28,500 nt of DNA. It comes from Christensenella sp. UBA4263 (lineage in GTDB: Bacteria > Bacillota > Clostridia > Christensenellales > Aristaeellaceae). Of the stretch, positions 7,947 through 15,488 are shown piece after piece (position 1 is the stretch's first letter; every line of letters begins with the position of its first letter). The DNA lies in assembly GCA_002395225.1 (NCBI GenBank), contig DGWH01000019.1, positions 7,335 through 35,834 of the forward strand, read 5' to 3'. The notes beneath the pieces are model-generated. The model was not told where the DNA came from and made no database searches. It was given only the letters and a program-made list of their open reading frames with translations. The position numbers were made by a program, and so were the translations under genes.

Positions 7947-8246
7947 ATGTCCCTGCAAAATGCCTCGCAGACCCGGGAAGATGTCCGCATCCGGGAACCG
8001 AAGAGGTATCAGGTCATCATGCACAACGATGACTTTACCACCATGGAATTTGTGGTTTCCATACTCATTGACATCTTCAAAAAGGCGCCTGCCGCCGCGG
8101 AGCTCCTGATGCTGCAGGTCCATAAAAACGGACGGGCCGCTGTCGGCATTTATCCCTATGATATTGCCTGCACAAAAGTCAATCTCGCCCTGGAACGGGC
8201 AAAGGCAGAGAATTTTCCGTTTCGGATGACGGTGGAGGAAGCCTGA
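7947..8246 (+). CDS. clpS: ATP-dependent Clp protease adaptor ClpS
   Basis: The 99-residue protein matches the family length. It has the signature YQVIMHNDDFTTMEFVVSIL near residues 22-41 and LQVHKNGRAAVGIY near 57-70. The Asn-Asp-Asp, the Met of TTMEF and the His of VHKNG correspond to the pocket that binds N-terminal leucine, phenylalanine, tyrosine or tryptophan of N-degron substrates. ClpS delivers these to ClpA for unfolding and degradation by ClpP. GAGGTGA lies 5 nt before the ATG. The stop is one base from the clpA ATG (TGAGATG), so the two are translationally coupled. ClpS is absent from many Bacillota, which commonly use MecA-type adaptors with ClpC. Confidence 0.95.
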   Translation: MSLQNASQTREDVRIREPKRYQVIMHNDDFTTMEFVVSILIDIFKKAPAAAELLMLQVHKNGRAAVGIYPYDIACTKVNLALERAKAENFPFRMTVEEA

Positions 8247-8247
8247 G

Positions 8248-10476
8248 ATGAAATACAGTCAGAGCGTTCAGCACCTCCTGCAGGCTGCCTTTGCCTATGT
8301 GAAAGACAAAGATCTCGCCATCCTGACCCCGGAGGTTCTCCTCCGCTGTATCTGTGATGATCCGGAATTCATCTCTGCCTTCACCGCCTGCGGAGGCAGT
8401 ATGGAACGCCTTCGCTCCGATCTTGATTCCTATATTCAGGAGAATATCGACAGCGCCGGCGGGGAATCGCCCTGCCTCTCCGCCCTGATGGATCTGGCGC
8501 TTTCTCAGGCGGCTGCGCAGGCGATAAACAGCTCACAGGATGAGATTGCCCTGCGCCATGTCATCTATTCCCTGTATCAGCTCCCGGAGTGCTATGCCTC
8601 CTATTATCTCCTCGTTCAGGGCGTGGAAATGCTGGATCTCCTGCAGGCCCTGACAGGCCTTGAGACAGATGAACCGCTGGCCCCCACAAAGCCTCATGCG
8701 GCGGCGCCGGAGGCACATGTCGGGCCTTCCGACGATCTGTCCCTTCTGGCTCCGTGCCTCAATGACACGCTCACAAACACTAAACCGCTGATCGGGCGCG
8801 AAATGGAACTGGACCGGACCATGCAGATCCTGTGCCGGAAGGACAAAAACAATCCGCTGCACATCGGCGAGCCCGGCGTCGGAAAGACGGCCATCACCTA
8901 CGGCCTCGTCAGCCGGCTGCGCAGCGGGAATGTTCCGGATGCCCTGAAAGGCAGTCGGGTATTCATGCTGGATCTGCCCGGCATGCTGGCCGGAACACAG
9001 TACCGCGGCGAGTTCGAAAAACGCTTCAAGCGTGTCCTTGCCGAAATCGCCAAAGAGGAAAAGCCCATCATCTACATTGATGAGATTCACACCCTGGCCG
9101 GTGCCGGCGCCACCGGCGAAGGGTCCATGGACGCCTCCAACCTGCTCAAGCCCTATCTCTCCGAGGGACATATCCGGTTTATCGGCGCTACCACCTTTGA
9201 GGAATACAAACGCTATTTCGAAAAGAACAAGTCCCTGGTCCGCCGCTTCCAGAATGTGGAAATCCTGGAACCCTCGGAGGAGGAAACCGTCCGGATTCTT
9301 GAGGGACTGCAGCCCCTTTACGAGAACTTTCACGGGGTCCGCTATGCCGACGACGTGCTCCCCTATGCCGTTTCCATGGCCAGAAAACATATCCATGAAC
9401 GTTTCCTGCCGGACAAGGCCATTGACCTCATCGACGAGGCGGGCAGCTACCGGAAACTGCATCCCACGGACAGTCCGGAGCAGATCGTTGACAAGGGGCT
9501 GATCAACCAGGTCCTGACCGAAATCTGCCGCATTCCGGTCGAAACAGTGGACGCGGAGGACCTGTCCTCCCTTGCCACCCTGGAAACGCGGATGAAACAG
9601 CAGATCTTCGGGCAGGATGCGGCCATTGCCGAAGTGGTGAACGCCATCAAGTTCTCAAAAGCCGGCCTGATTTCAGAGAACAAGCCATTAGCCAGTCTCC
9701 TCTTCGTGGGACCCACCGGCGTTGGCAAAACCGAGGTGGCCCGCACCCTGGCAAAAGAACTTGGTGTCAGACTGCTGCGCTTTGACATGAGCGAATACGC
9801 GGAAAAGCACACCGTGGCCAAGCTGATCGGCTCCCCCGCCGGCTATGTGGGCTATGAGGACGGCGGCCTGCTGACCGAGTCGGTGCGCAAGAATCCCTCC
9901 GCCGTCCTTCTGCTGGATGAGATCGAAAAGGCCCATCCGGACATCTACAACGTCCTCCTGCAGGTCATGGACTACGCCACCCTGACGGACAATCAGGGAC
10001 GCAGGGCGGACTTTTCCCACATCACCCTCATCATGACCAGCAACGCCGGCGCCAGCCGGATCGGAAAGGGCGTTATCGGCTTTGGCCGCCCGTCCATGGG
10101 CCAGGGCGCTTTGATGGAAGAGGTCCGCAATGTCTTCCAGCCGGAATTCCGGAACCGCCTGGATAAAATCGTTCTGTTCCGCAGCATGGATGAGAACATG
10201 GCCAGGCAGATCGTCACAAAGAAGCTGGATGAACTGACCCAGACCCTCCTTGAAAAGAAGGTCCGCCTGACCATTGATCCCTCCGCCGTCGAGAAGATCC
10301 GCCGGGACGGCATCTCCGAGCAGTTCGGCGCCCGTGAGGTCGATCGGGTCATCCGCAGCGAAATCAAGCCCCTGTTCGTGGACGAGATGCTCTTCGGACG
10401 CCTCACCGGCGGCGGTGAGATCCGCCTGACCACCGAAGGTGATCAGTTCCGGATTCTCTTCGATTCTCCGGCATAG
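8248..10476 (+). CDS. clpA: ATP-dependent Clp protease ATP-binding subunit ClpA
   Basis: The 742-residue length and two-ring AAA+ layout fit ClpA. The N-domain (about 1-145) binds ClpS. AAA-1 has Walker A GEPGVGKT near residue 208, Walker B IIYIDEIHTL near 275 and an arginine-finger region LVRRFQ. AAA-2 has Walker A GPTGVGKT near 487, Walker B LLLDEIEKA near 554 and sensor MTSNAG. The loop GVIGFG near 608 is the IGF/IGL tripeptide that docks on ClpP, so this is a proteolytic unfoldase rather than a ClpB disaggregase. There is no ClpC-type coiled middle domain. ClpP is not in the window. The gene follows clpS directly and ends at a strong terminator. Confidence 0.95.
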   Translation: MKYSQSVQHLLQAAFAYVKDKDLAILTPEVLLRCICDDPEFISAFTACGGSMERLRSDLDSYIQENIDSAGGESPCLSALMDLALSQAAAQAINSSQDEIALRHVIYSLYQLPECYASYYLLVQGVEMLDLLQALTGLETDEPLAPTKPHAAAPEAHVGPSDDLSLLAPCLNDTLTNTKPLIGREMELDRTMQILCRKDKNNPLHIGEPGVGKTAITYGLVSRLRSGNVPDALKGSRVFMLDLPGMLAGTQYRGEFEKRFKRVLAEIAKEEKPIIYIDEIHTLAGAGATGEGSMDASNLLKPYLSEGHIRFIGATTFEEYKRYFEKNKSLVRRFQNVEILEPSEEETVRILEGLQPLYENFHGVRYADDVLPYAVSMARKHIHERFLPDKAIDLIDEAGSYRKLHPTDSPEQIVDKGLINQVLTEICRIPVETVDAEDLSSLATLETRMKQQIFGQDAAIAEVVNAIKFSKAGLISENKPLASLLFVGPTGVGKTEVARTLAKELGVRLLRFDMSEYAEKHTVAKLIGSPAGYVGYEDGGLLTESVRKNPSAVLLLDEIEKAHPDIYNVLLQVMDYATLTDNQGRRADFSHITLIMTSNAGASRIGKGVIGFGRPSMGQGALMEEVRNVFQPEFRNRLDKIVLFRSMDENMARQIVTKKLDELTQTLLEKKVRLTIDPSAVEKIRRDGISEQFGAREVDRVIRSEIKPLFVDEMLFGRLTGGGEIRLTTEGDQFRILFDSPA

Positions 10477-10495
10477 TTCTCTTTAACCGAATACT

Positions 10496-10547
10496 GCGGC
10501 TCCGGCAAGACGGAAATGCTTTGCCGGAGCCGCATTTATGATTTTTC
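10496..10547 (+). terminator. Rho-independent terminator of clpS-clpA
   Basis: GCGGCTCCGGCAA (10496-10508) pairs perfectly over 13 bp with TTGCCGGAGCCGC (10521-10533) around a 12-nt loop. The tail ATTTATGATTTTT follows. The opposite strand has no U-tract equivalent, so it acts mainly on clpA. Confidence 0.85.
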
Positions 10548-10623
10548 CCCGAGGAAAATCGAATGCAGCTGCTTTCTAAAGAATCAGGCATCTCTCCAGA
10601 GGCTCTTCGATGCACGGCTGCGT

Positions 10624-11052
10624 TCAGCTGCCGGAATCTTCTTTTCCCTTCCTTCTGCGCTGACAGATGGTCATGCATCGTTCCGTTATAACGGCAATGA
10701 CACCCATCAGGACGGAAAAAGCGATTACGGTATAAGCGGTCTCCGAGCGTTTTTCCACATATTTTCCGCCAAAGCCGCGTGTCACAAAGACAGAATCCCC
10801 GGCTTTCAGCGGGAACCAGGAATTGTCCCGGACAGTCACCTCATGGAGTTCCTCACCAATCTGAACCTGAACAACGGCATAGGCGACCTCTTCGCGGCGT
10901 GATGACCGACTGCTGGTCTTTCCCTGCTTTGTAAATGTCTCTTTGACCTTTAGAATCGGGACAAAATAGGTAGGTCTGAACAGGAGCACTAGTCCGGCAC
11001 AAAAGAGAAGGATCCAGGGGATCAGCGCAAGGACTGTTTTTTTCGTGATCAT
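10624..11052 (-). CDS. Small two-helix membrane protein, DUF3592-like
   Basis: The 142-residue protein has one membrane helix at residues 6-26 (TVLALIPWILLFCAGLVLLF), a soluble beta-rich loop of about 75 residues (AYAVVQVQIGEELHEVTVRDN, then GDSVFV) and a second helix near 105-122, ending in a basic tail. The pattern of a loop carrying V-x-V-x-V strands and a G-D/K-x-V motif between two helices resembles DUF3592, whose function is unknown. The start at 11052 is chosen over 11070 because GGAGGAG lies 7 nt upstream. It begins 72 bp after the pRiA4b-like gene and is probably in its operon. Confidence 0.65.
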   Translation of the reverse strand: MITKKTVLALIPWILLFCAGLVLLFRPTYFVPILKVKETFTKQGKTSSRSSRREEVAYAVVQVQIGEELHEVTVRDNSWFPLKAGDSVFVTRGFGGKYVEKRSETAYTVIAFSVLMGVIAVITERCMTICQRRRKGKEDSGS

Positions 11053-11124
11053 GGTTTGACTCCTCCTCAATGCTCAAACGGCCGGAACGGTTCCGGATTT
11101 GGCTATCTGCCAAGGACGGGCCTG

Positions 11125-12537
11125 TTACAGAAGGTTGTAGTTTGTGTAGTCGTTCCGGTGCCAGCCCTGGCTGATGGCCCACTCCAGGTTCTCCGCACGG
11201 GTCATCCCGTCATCGTCAATATCGTCCTCATCCTGAAGTTCTGCCCAGTTCCCGCGATATTCGCCCTGGTCATACTCGTTTTTCCCTTCTTCAATGACGG
11301 CATCCGGGGCAAGCCGCATGTGCTCAATGAACGCGGCATAACCTTCTATATTTCCGACATCCTCAATCAGCATATCCCCGTCAGCGGCAAGTACAACCGG
11401 GCGCTGCATTTTGAGCGCTTTCGTGACGGCTCTGTCCGCCTTGATGGGGGTAACGGCTTTCTCTTCGATCAGGTCCGAGTATCCCCGGCTGCCGGTGATA
11501 AAAAACTGCCATCCATCCCCGAAATCATACGTGTACATGATCTCATCTGTAAATGGACTGACGTCAATTTCCTTTCCCTCATCCAGTGCATTCTGAATCT
11601 GTTCATCCGTCACAATCTGCGGATGTTTAATCCCGCTTACCGGATTAACCGCTTTCCCTGTCTCGCTGAAGGGCAGATTGTCATCACTGACCGCAAGGAC
11701 ATCGCCGATTTTCAGCCGCTCAATCAGCTGAATAATCTGATCCTGGATCGCAAAAAATCCATCTTCAACGGAGAGATCACCAAGCCGGACTTTTTTCAGG
11801 GTACATGCATCCGGATCATTCGCATCACAGCGGACAGGCCAAACGTCTGCCATACAGCCGTTCTCCTCTTTTTCAAGTTTGACATGCTCTCCGGGCTCCT
11901 CAATGGACTCAATGTCCTCCGCACTGATGATGGCCCTGTTCAACTGTTCTTTTTCCCCGGACGGGTTGACCCTCTCGACAATATAATAGAGATCATCCGA
12001 AGACACGGGATGATCGCCCATATAGGCATCTAAATAGTCATTATCATATTCCTCGTCATCCTCAAACGCCGCCCCATGATAATCCTGGAGGAAATCCTCG
12101 TCATACGAATACGGTCCGGTGTACTGTTTCTGCATCCATTTGTTGAAATTTCCACCGGTAAACATGGGGATATCCATGCAGTAAAAATCATCATCCATCT
12201 CACCGAGATAATGGAAAATGACCCCCCGGAGATTCAGCAGATTTCCCATGTTGTCCCCGGCAACATCGATCACTGACTGCGGGGAAATTGAAAACATGTG
12301 TTCGTGGGAATCCTGAAAGCCAAAAGCCCGCTGAATCACATAGTGAAGTGAACGAAGCGGCATCTCTTCCGGCACGATAATATCCCGCGTAATGGTGAAT
12401 CCGCGCTTGACATTCCCGTATTTTTTCAGGCTGTCACTATCCTCCTGAGTCACATTTCCCAACTGGATATGAAGCCGCATCAATCCCCCAGGCAAAACGT
12501 ATTTCTTTGCTGCTCCTCCTGTTTTCTTCTCTGCCAT
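11125..12537 (-). CDS. Plasmid pRiA4b ORF-3 family protein, with the domain split by a long acidic insert
   Basis: The 470-residue protein carries the hallmarks of the pRiA4b ORF-3 family: LRSLHYVIQRAFGFQDSHEHMF at residues 61-82 in the N-terminal half, and YTYDFGDGW at 335-343 followed by EDVGNIEGYAAFIEHM in the C-terminal half. In ordinary family members of about 180 residues these motifs are closer together. Here roughly 250 residues rich in Asp and Glu separate them. The usual cysteines of the C-terminal motif are missing. Function is unknown. Databases often call such proteins an IS1096 passenger, but no transposase or inverted repeat is present here. AAGGAGG lies 8 nt before ATG 12537, and an ATG at 12627 sits within the promoter region, so 12537 is preferred. 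Confidence 0.75.
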   Translation of the reverse strand: MAEKKTGGAAKKYVLPGGLMRLHIQLGNVTQEDSDSLKKYGNVKRGFTITRDIIVPEEMPLRSLHYVIQRAFGFQDSHEHMFSISPQSVIDVAGDNMGNLLNLRGVIFHYLGEMDDDFYCMDIPMFTGGNFNKWMQKQYTGPYSYDEDFLQDYHGAAFEDDEEYDNDYLDAYMGDHPVSSDDLYYIVERVNPSGEKEQLNRAIISAEDIESIEEPGEHVKLEKEENGCMADVWPVRCDANDPDACTLKKVRLGDLSVEDGFFAIQDQIIQLIERLKIGDVLAVSDDNLPFSETGKAVNPVSGIKHPQIVTDEQIQNALDEGKEIDVSPFTDEIMYTYDFGDGWQFFITGSRGYSDLIEEKAVTPIKADRAVTKALKMQRPVVLAADGDMLIEDVGNIEGYAAFIEHMRLAPDAVIEEGKNEYDQGEYRGNWAELQDEDDIDDDGMTRAENLEWAISQGWHRNDYTNYNLL

Positions 12538-12598
12538 CTTTGATTCCTCCTTCAGAAATATGGCTGCACTTGCCTCGGAATTTTCAAACATCAGGTTG

Positions 12599-12627
12599 AT
12601 TATACCCTGTCTCTGTCCGTTCTTCAA
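12599..12627 (-). promoter_or_regulatory. Promoter of the pRiA4b-like gene
   Basis: On the minus strand TTGAAG (12622-12627, 4 of 6), a 17-nt spacer and a perfect TATAAT (12599-12604) place the transcription start near 12592, about 55 nt before ATG 12537. Confidence 0.75.
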
Positions 12628-12721
12628 TATACATCGGACAAATGAGAACGTTCAATTCTGTCCCAACAGAAAAAAACTCCCTGTTTTCTGCAGTTTTGCC
12701 CGTTCTTCTCCCCGGACAGGG

Positions 12722-12750
12722 TTGTCACACTTTCATGGACATGATATAAT
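12722..12750 (+). promoter_or_regulatory. Promoter of the plus-strand diguanylate cyclase gene
   Basis: TTGTCA (12722-12727, 5 of 6), a 17-nt spacer and perfect TATAAT (12745-12750) point to a transcription start near 12757. That lies only about 14 nt before ATG 12771, which has no ribosome binding site, and supports a translation start further down at 12837. Confidence 0.8.
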
Positions 12751-12836
12751 CATTTTGTTTAAATTGTACAATGAATTCTTTCAGTGAAGTGCCCGACCCT
12801 GGGGCGCAGTCTGAACCCCCTGCCCCCGGAGAATGG

Positions 12837-13922
12837 ATGTGGTTTATGCAGCTGTTTAATCAGATAATCTATGTGGATTTTGTCGTACTGCTGACGATTG
12901 CCTATTTCAGCATTTTTATCCATTTTAACCGTTCCTATGACAAGAAAATCAGCAAACCATTTTTCCGTGCACTGATTCTACTCGCCTGCCTTGTCATCTC
13001 GGACAATGTCGACTACTTTTATTCCCAAAAGTCCGTTCCCAACCCTTCCCATCCCTTTTTTATCATGGCCGGATTTATTCTCCGCGTTCTCCTGATTCTG
13101 TCTGCTATTTACATCATGGAACACGGCCGACTGACCAGAAAACAGATCATTTTGCTTGCCATCCCTTCCCTGATTAATACCCTGGTGATTCTCACCGCAC
13201 CCTTCAACCGTCATGTCTTCTGGATTGATGAATCCAATGTTCTGCACCGGGAACTCCTTTCCTATGTCCCGCATCTTTCGAGCCTGATCTATTTCTGCGT
13301 CGTGATCAAACTGGCCATAAAGCGCATCCGGCGGGGCTTTGTTCAGGAGGGACTCCTGTATTTCGTCTCGCTTGCCGGCATTGCGGTAGCCGTCGTTTCG
13401 GAAATTATCCTCAAAACACGCGGCGTTCTGATCAGTGCCATTCTGCTGATGCTGACCTTCTATTACCTTTATCTGCACATGGAGCATTTCAAGCGTGACA
13501 ACCTGACCGGCGCCCTGAACCGTCTGAGCTTTTTCGCCGCGCTGGACCGCCTGCATTCAAATACCATTACCGCCTTCTGTGAAATTGACCTCAATAATCT
13601 GAAGAAGATCAACGACACTCAGGGACACGCCGCCGGTGACCTGGCCATTGTGACCCTGGCCAATGTGGTGCAGCGCTGTCTGCCGGACAACAGTTACCTA
13701 TACCGCATGGGCGGGGATGAATTTGCCGTGCTGTTTATCGGCCGGGATTATGAATCCTGTCAGAAAGTTGTCGAACTGATTCAGCAGGAAATGGAAACCA
13801 CTTCCTACAGTGCGGCCATCGGCATGGCCAAATGGGATGCCAGACTTCCATTCCAGTCCATCTACAATCTGGCGGATGAACGCATGTATGAAAACAAGCG
13901 CAAAATGAAAATGGCCGGTTAA
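12837..13922 (+). CDS. Membrane-bound diguanylate cyclase (GGDEF), no I-site
   Basis: The protein has about six N-terminal membrane helices over residues 1-190 and a C-terminal GGDEF domain. The metal/nucleotide signature EIDLNNLKKINDTQGH and the active loop RMGGDEFAVLF (GGDEF near 292-296) are intact, so it should make cyclic di-GMP from two GTP at the membrane. The RxxD inhibitory site normally five residues before GGDEF is absent (the stretch reads NSYLYRM), so product inhibition of the usual type is not expected. The multi-helix sensor is not a recognised family. ATG 12837 follows GGAG by 5 nt; the upstream in-frame ATG 12771 would add 22 Pro-rich residues but has no SD and lies almost at the transcription start. 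Confidence 0.85.
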   Translation: MWFMQLFNQIIYVDFVVLLTIAYFSIFIHFNRSYDKKISKPFFRALILLACLVISDNVDYFYSQKSVPNPSHPFFIMAGFILRVLLILSAIYIMEHGRLTRKQIILLAIPSLINTLVILTAPFNRHVFWIDESNVLHRELLSYVPHLSSLIYFCVVIKLAIKRIRRGFVQEGLLYFVSLAGIAVAVVSEIILKTRGVLISAILLMLTFYYLYLHMEHFKRDNLTGALNRLSFFAALDRLHSNTITAFCEIDLNNLKKINDTQGHAAGDLAIVTLANVVQRCLPDNSYLYRMGGDEFAVLFIGRDYESCQKVVELIQQEMETTSYSAAIGMAKWDARLPFQSIYNLADERMYENKRKMKMAG

Positions 13923-13932
13923 GGAACGATTC

Positions 13933-13981
13933 AAATCAAAGGCTCTCCAATCCACTGGTTGGAGAGCCTTTGATTTTTCAG
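13933..13981. terminator. Bidirectional terminator between two convergent GGDEF genes
   Basis: An 18-bp perfect stem (13933-13950 with 13959-13976) with an 8-nt loop is followed by TTTTT on the plus strand. The arms begin and end with A/T runs (AAATCAAA and TTTGATTT), so it can also terminate the minus-strand gene ending at 13998. Confidence 0.85.
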
Positions 13982-13997
13982 GCAGCGGTCCTGTATC

Positions 13998-15410
13998 TCA
14001 GGTCCGGCACATATGCATACGCTGTTTTTCCTCATACATGGCCCGGTCTGCTCTTCTAAGTACGGTGTCCGTGTCCTCACCTTCTTCATACCGGGCAAAG
14101 CCGATTGCCGTAGAGATCCGATCCCAGGGGGCTTTATCCGGATCCTCAGAGATCTGTTTCATCTTTACTCTAATCTGTTCAAGCAGTGCTTCACAGTTAT
14201 CCAGTTCCTCATCGGAAACCACGACGACAAATTCATCACCGCCGATCCGGAAAATGGGGCTGCTTTTAAAGACGCTGCTGATAATCCGGTACATCCCCTT
14301 GATGTACTCATTTCCTTTTTCATGACCATAGGTATCATTGATTCGTTTCAGCAGGTTCAGATCTGCCATGACCAGCCCAAACCGGGCCTTTCCTTCCAAA
14401 ATATCCTGGTCAAGAAGGATTTTCGATTTATCATAGGCCGCCTTGTTTCCGGCACCGGTCAGTGCATCCCGGTAAGCCATCGTATCCAGCTGCTCAACGT
14501 ATTGTTTCATGTTGCTGATTTCGCGTTCTTTCTCCAGAAGATTTGCCGCGTATACCTGCACGTTGTGGCCAAGCTGCACAATGGACTGACTGAGCGCTTC
14601 GATTTCATCGCCCGTGTGAATGTTGGGATCCTCCATCGTCAGCTGAGACACATCCGCCCGGTTCTTACACTTTTCAACGAATCCTTCTGCAGCCTTTTTC
14701 ACCCTTCCCAGCGGTCCAACGATCCGGCGGCCAAACCAGATGTTCATGATGATCAGGGCAGCCAGAGAAAAGACCAGGGTAAGTGCAAAGGCGAACAACA
14801 TGAAATTGGTGGTGACGGCATAGATCTCACTGATCTCAATATCGCCGCAGACCACGGCAATCGGCTCACCGCGGCTGTTGAATACCGGCCGGATCGCCGT
14901 GTAAATGCGGCCGAAATCCGTATCATTCCTGAAGAACGTAACCGTCGGATCTTTGTCCATCCGGGCCATGTATTCTTTGGCCACCTCTGCCGGATAGAGA
15001 TAATCCGATATCACGCCAAGGTCCGTCAGCTCATCCGCCTCAAATTCCCGTTCATACTTGGTACAGGCCGCCAGGACATCCATCATGTTTCCGGGCGGGT
15101 CGATTTTGAGCGGCTTGATGATGTAGATGAATTCCAGGTCGTGGCTCTCTTTCAGATGATCCGCCAGCGCCTGCAGCTGATGATATTTTTCCGTTTTCTC
15201 TCCGGTCTCAATGCATTGTTCCAGATCGTCTCCGTCAATGCTGCGAACCAGAAATTCAACGGTATCCGCTGCATAATTCTGATAGTGCCCGATCATTCTT
15301 TTCCGATAGATTTCAGAGCCTGCAATTGCCATGAGCACCGAAAGCAGCAGGAGCAGAATAACAGTCGCCAGTATCAGAGAACGTCGTATCGGTCTTTTTA
15401 TCTTTTCCAT
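13998..15410 (-). CDS. CACHE-like sensor, HAMP and GGDEF diguanylate cyclase
   Basis: In this 470-residue protein, TM1 (residues 11-30) and TM2 (203-226) flank an extracytoplasmic domain of about 170 residues. Its YTAIRPVFNSRGEPIAVVCGD stretch resembles CACHE small-molecule sensors. A HAMP-like linker (GRRIVGPLGRVKKA onward) and a coiled coil lead to the GGDEF domain. MADLNLLKRINDTYGH and IGGDEFVVVV (GGDEF at 390-394) indicate an active cyclase; no RxxD I-site precedes it. An external ligand probably regulates cyclic di-GMP synthesis across the membrane. GGAGGAAAAAG precedes the ATG. It is convergent with the other cyclase and is the last gene of a minus-strand series of envelope genes. Confidence 0.9.
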   Translation of the reverse strand: MEKIKRPIRRSLILATVILLLLLSVLMAIAGSEIYRKRMIGHYQNYAADTVEFLVRSIDGDDLEQCIETGEKTEKYHQLQALADHLKESHDLEFIYIIKPLKIDPPGNMMDVLAACTKYEREFEADELTDLGVISDYLYPAEVAKEYMARMDKDPTVTFFRNDTDFGRIYTAIRPVFNSRGEPIAVVCGDIEISEIYAVTTNFMLFAFALTLVFSLAALIIMNIWFGRRIVGPLGRVKKAAEGFVEKCKNRADVSQLTMEDPNIHTGDEIEALSQSIVQLGHNVQVYAANLLEKEREISNMKQYVEQLDTMAYRDALTGAGNKAAYDKSKILLDQDILEGKARFGLVMADLNLLKRINDTYGHEKGNEYIKGMYRIISSVFKSSPIFRIGGDEFVVVVSDEELDNCEALLEQIRVKMKQISEDPDKAPWDRISTAIGFARYEEGEDTDTVLRRADRAMYEEKQRMHMCRT

Positions 15411-15488
15411 CTTTTTCCTCCGGGATTGTCAGATTATTGCAGCGGCTCCCTGTCATGATCCTGTGTCACATCTGCGGACCTTATCCGG

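Noticed and set aside
8533..9462. 309-codon minus-strand frame opposite clpA
   Set aside because: Covers the AAA-1 domain of clpA in antisense; not a gene.
11125..12537. Insertion-sequence passenger gene
   Set aside because: The pRiA4b/IS1096 label is a database name. No transposase, terminal repeats or target duplication is visible around it.
14013..15458. 481-codon plus-strand frame opposite the CACHE-GGDEF gene
   Set aside because: It is antisense to a gene with intact GGDEF motifs and an SD; its product is His/Phe/Ile-rich and has no domain logic.
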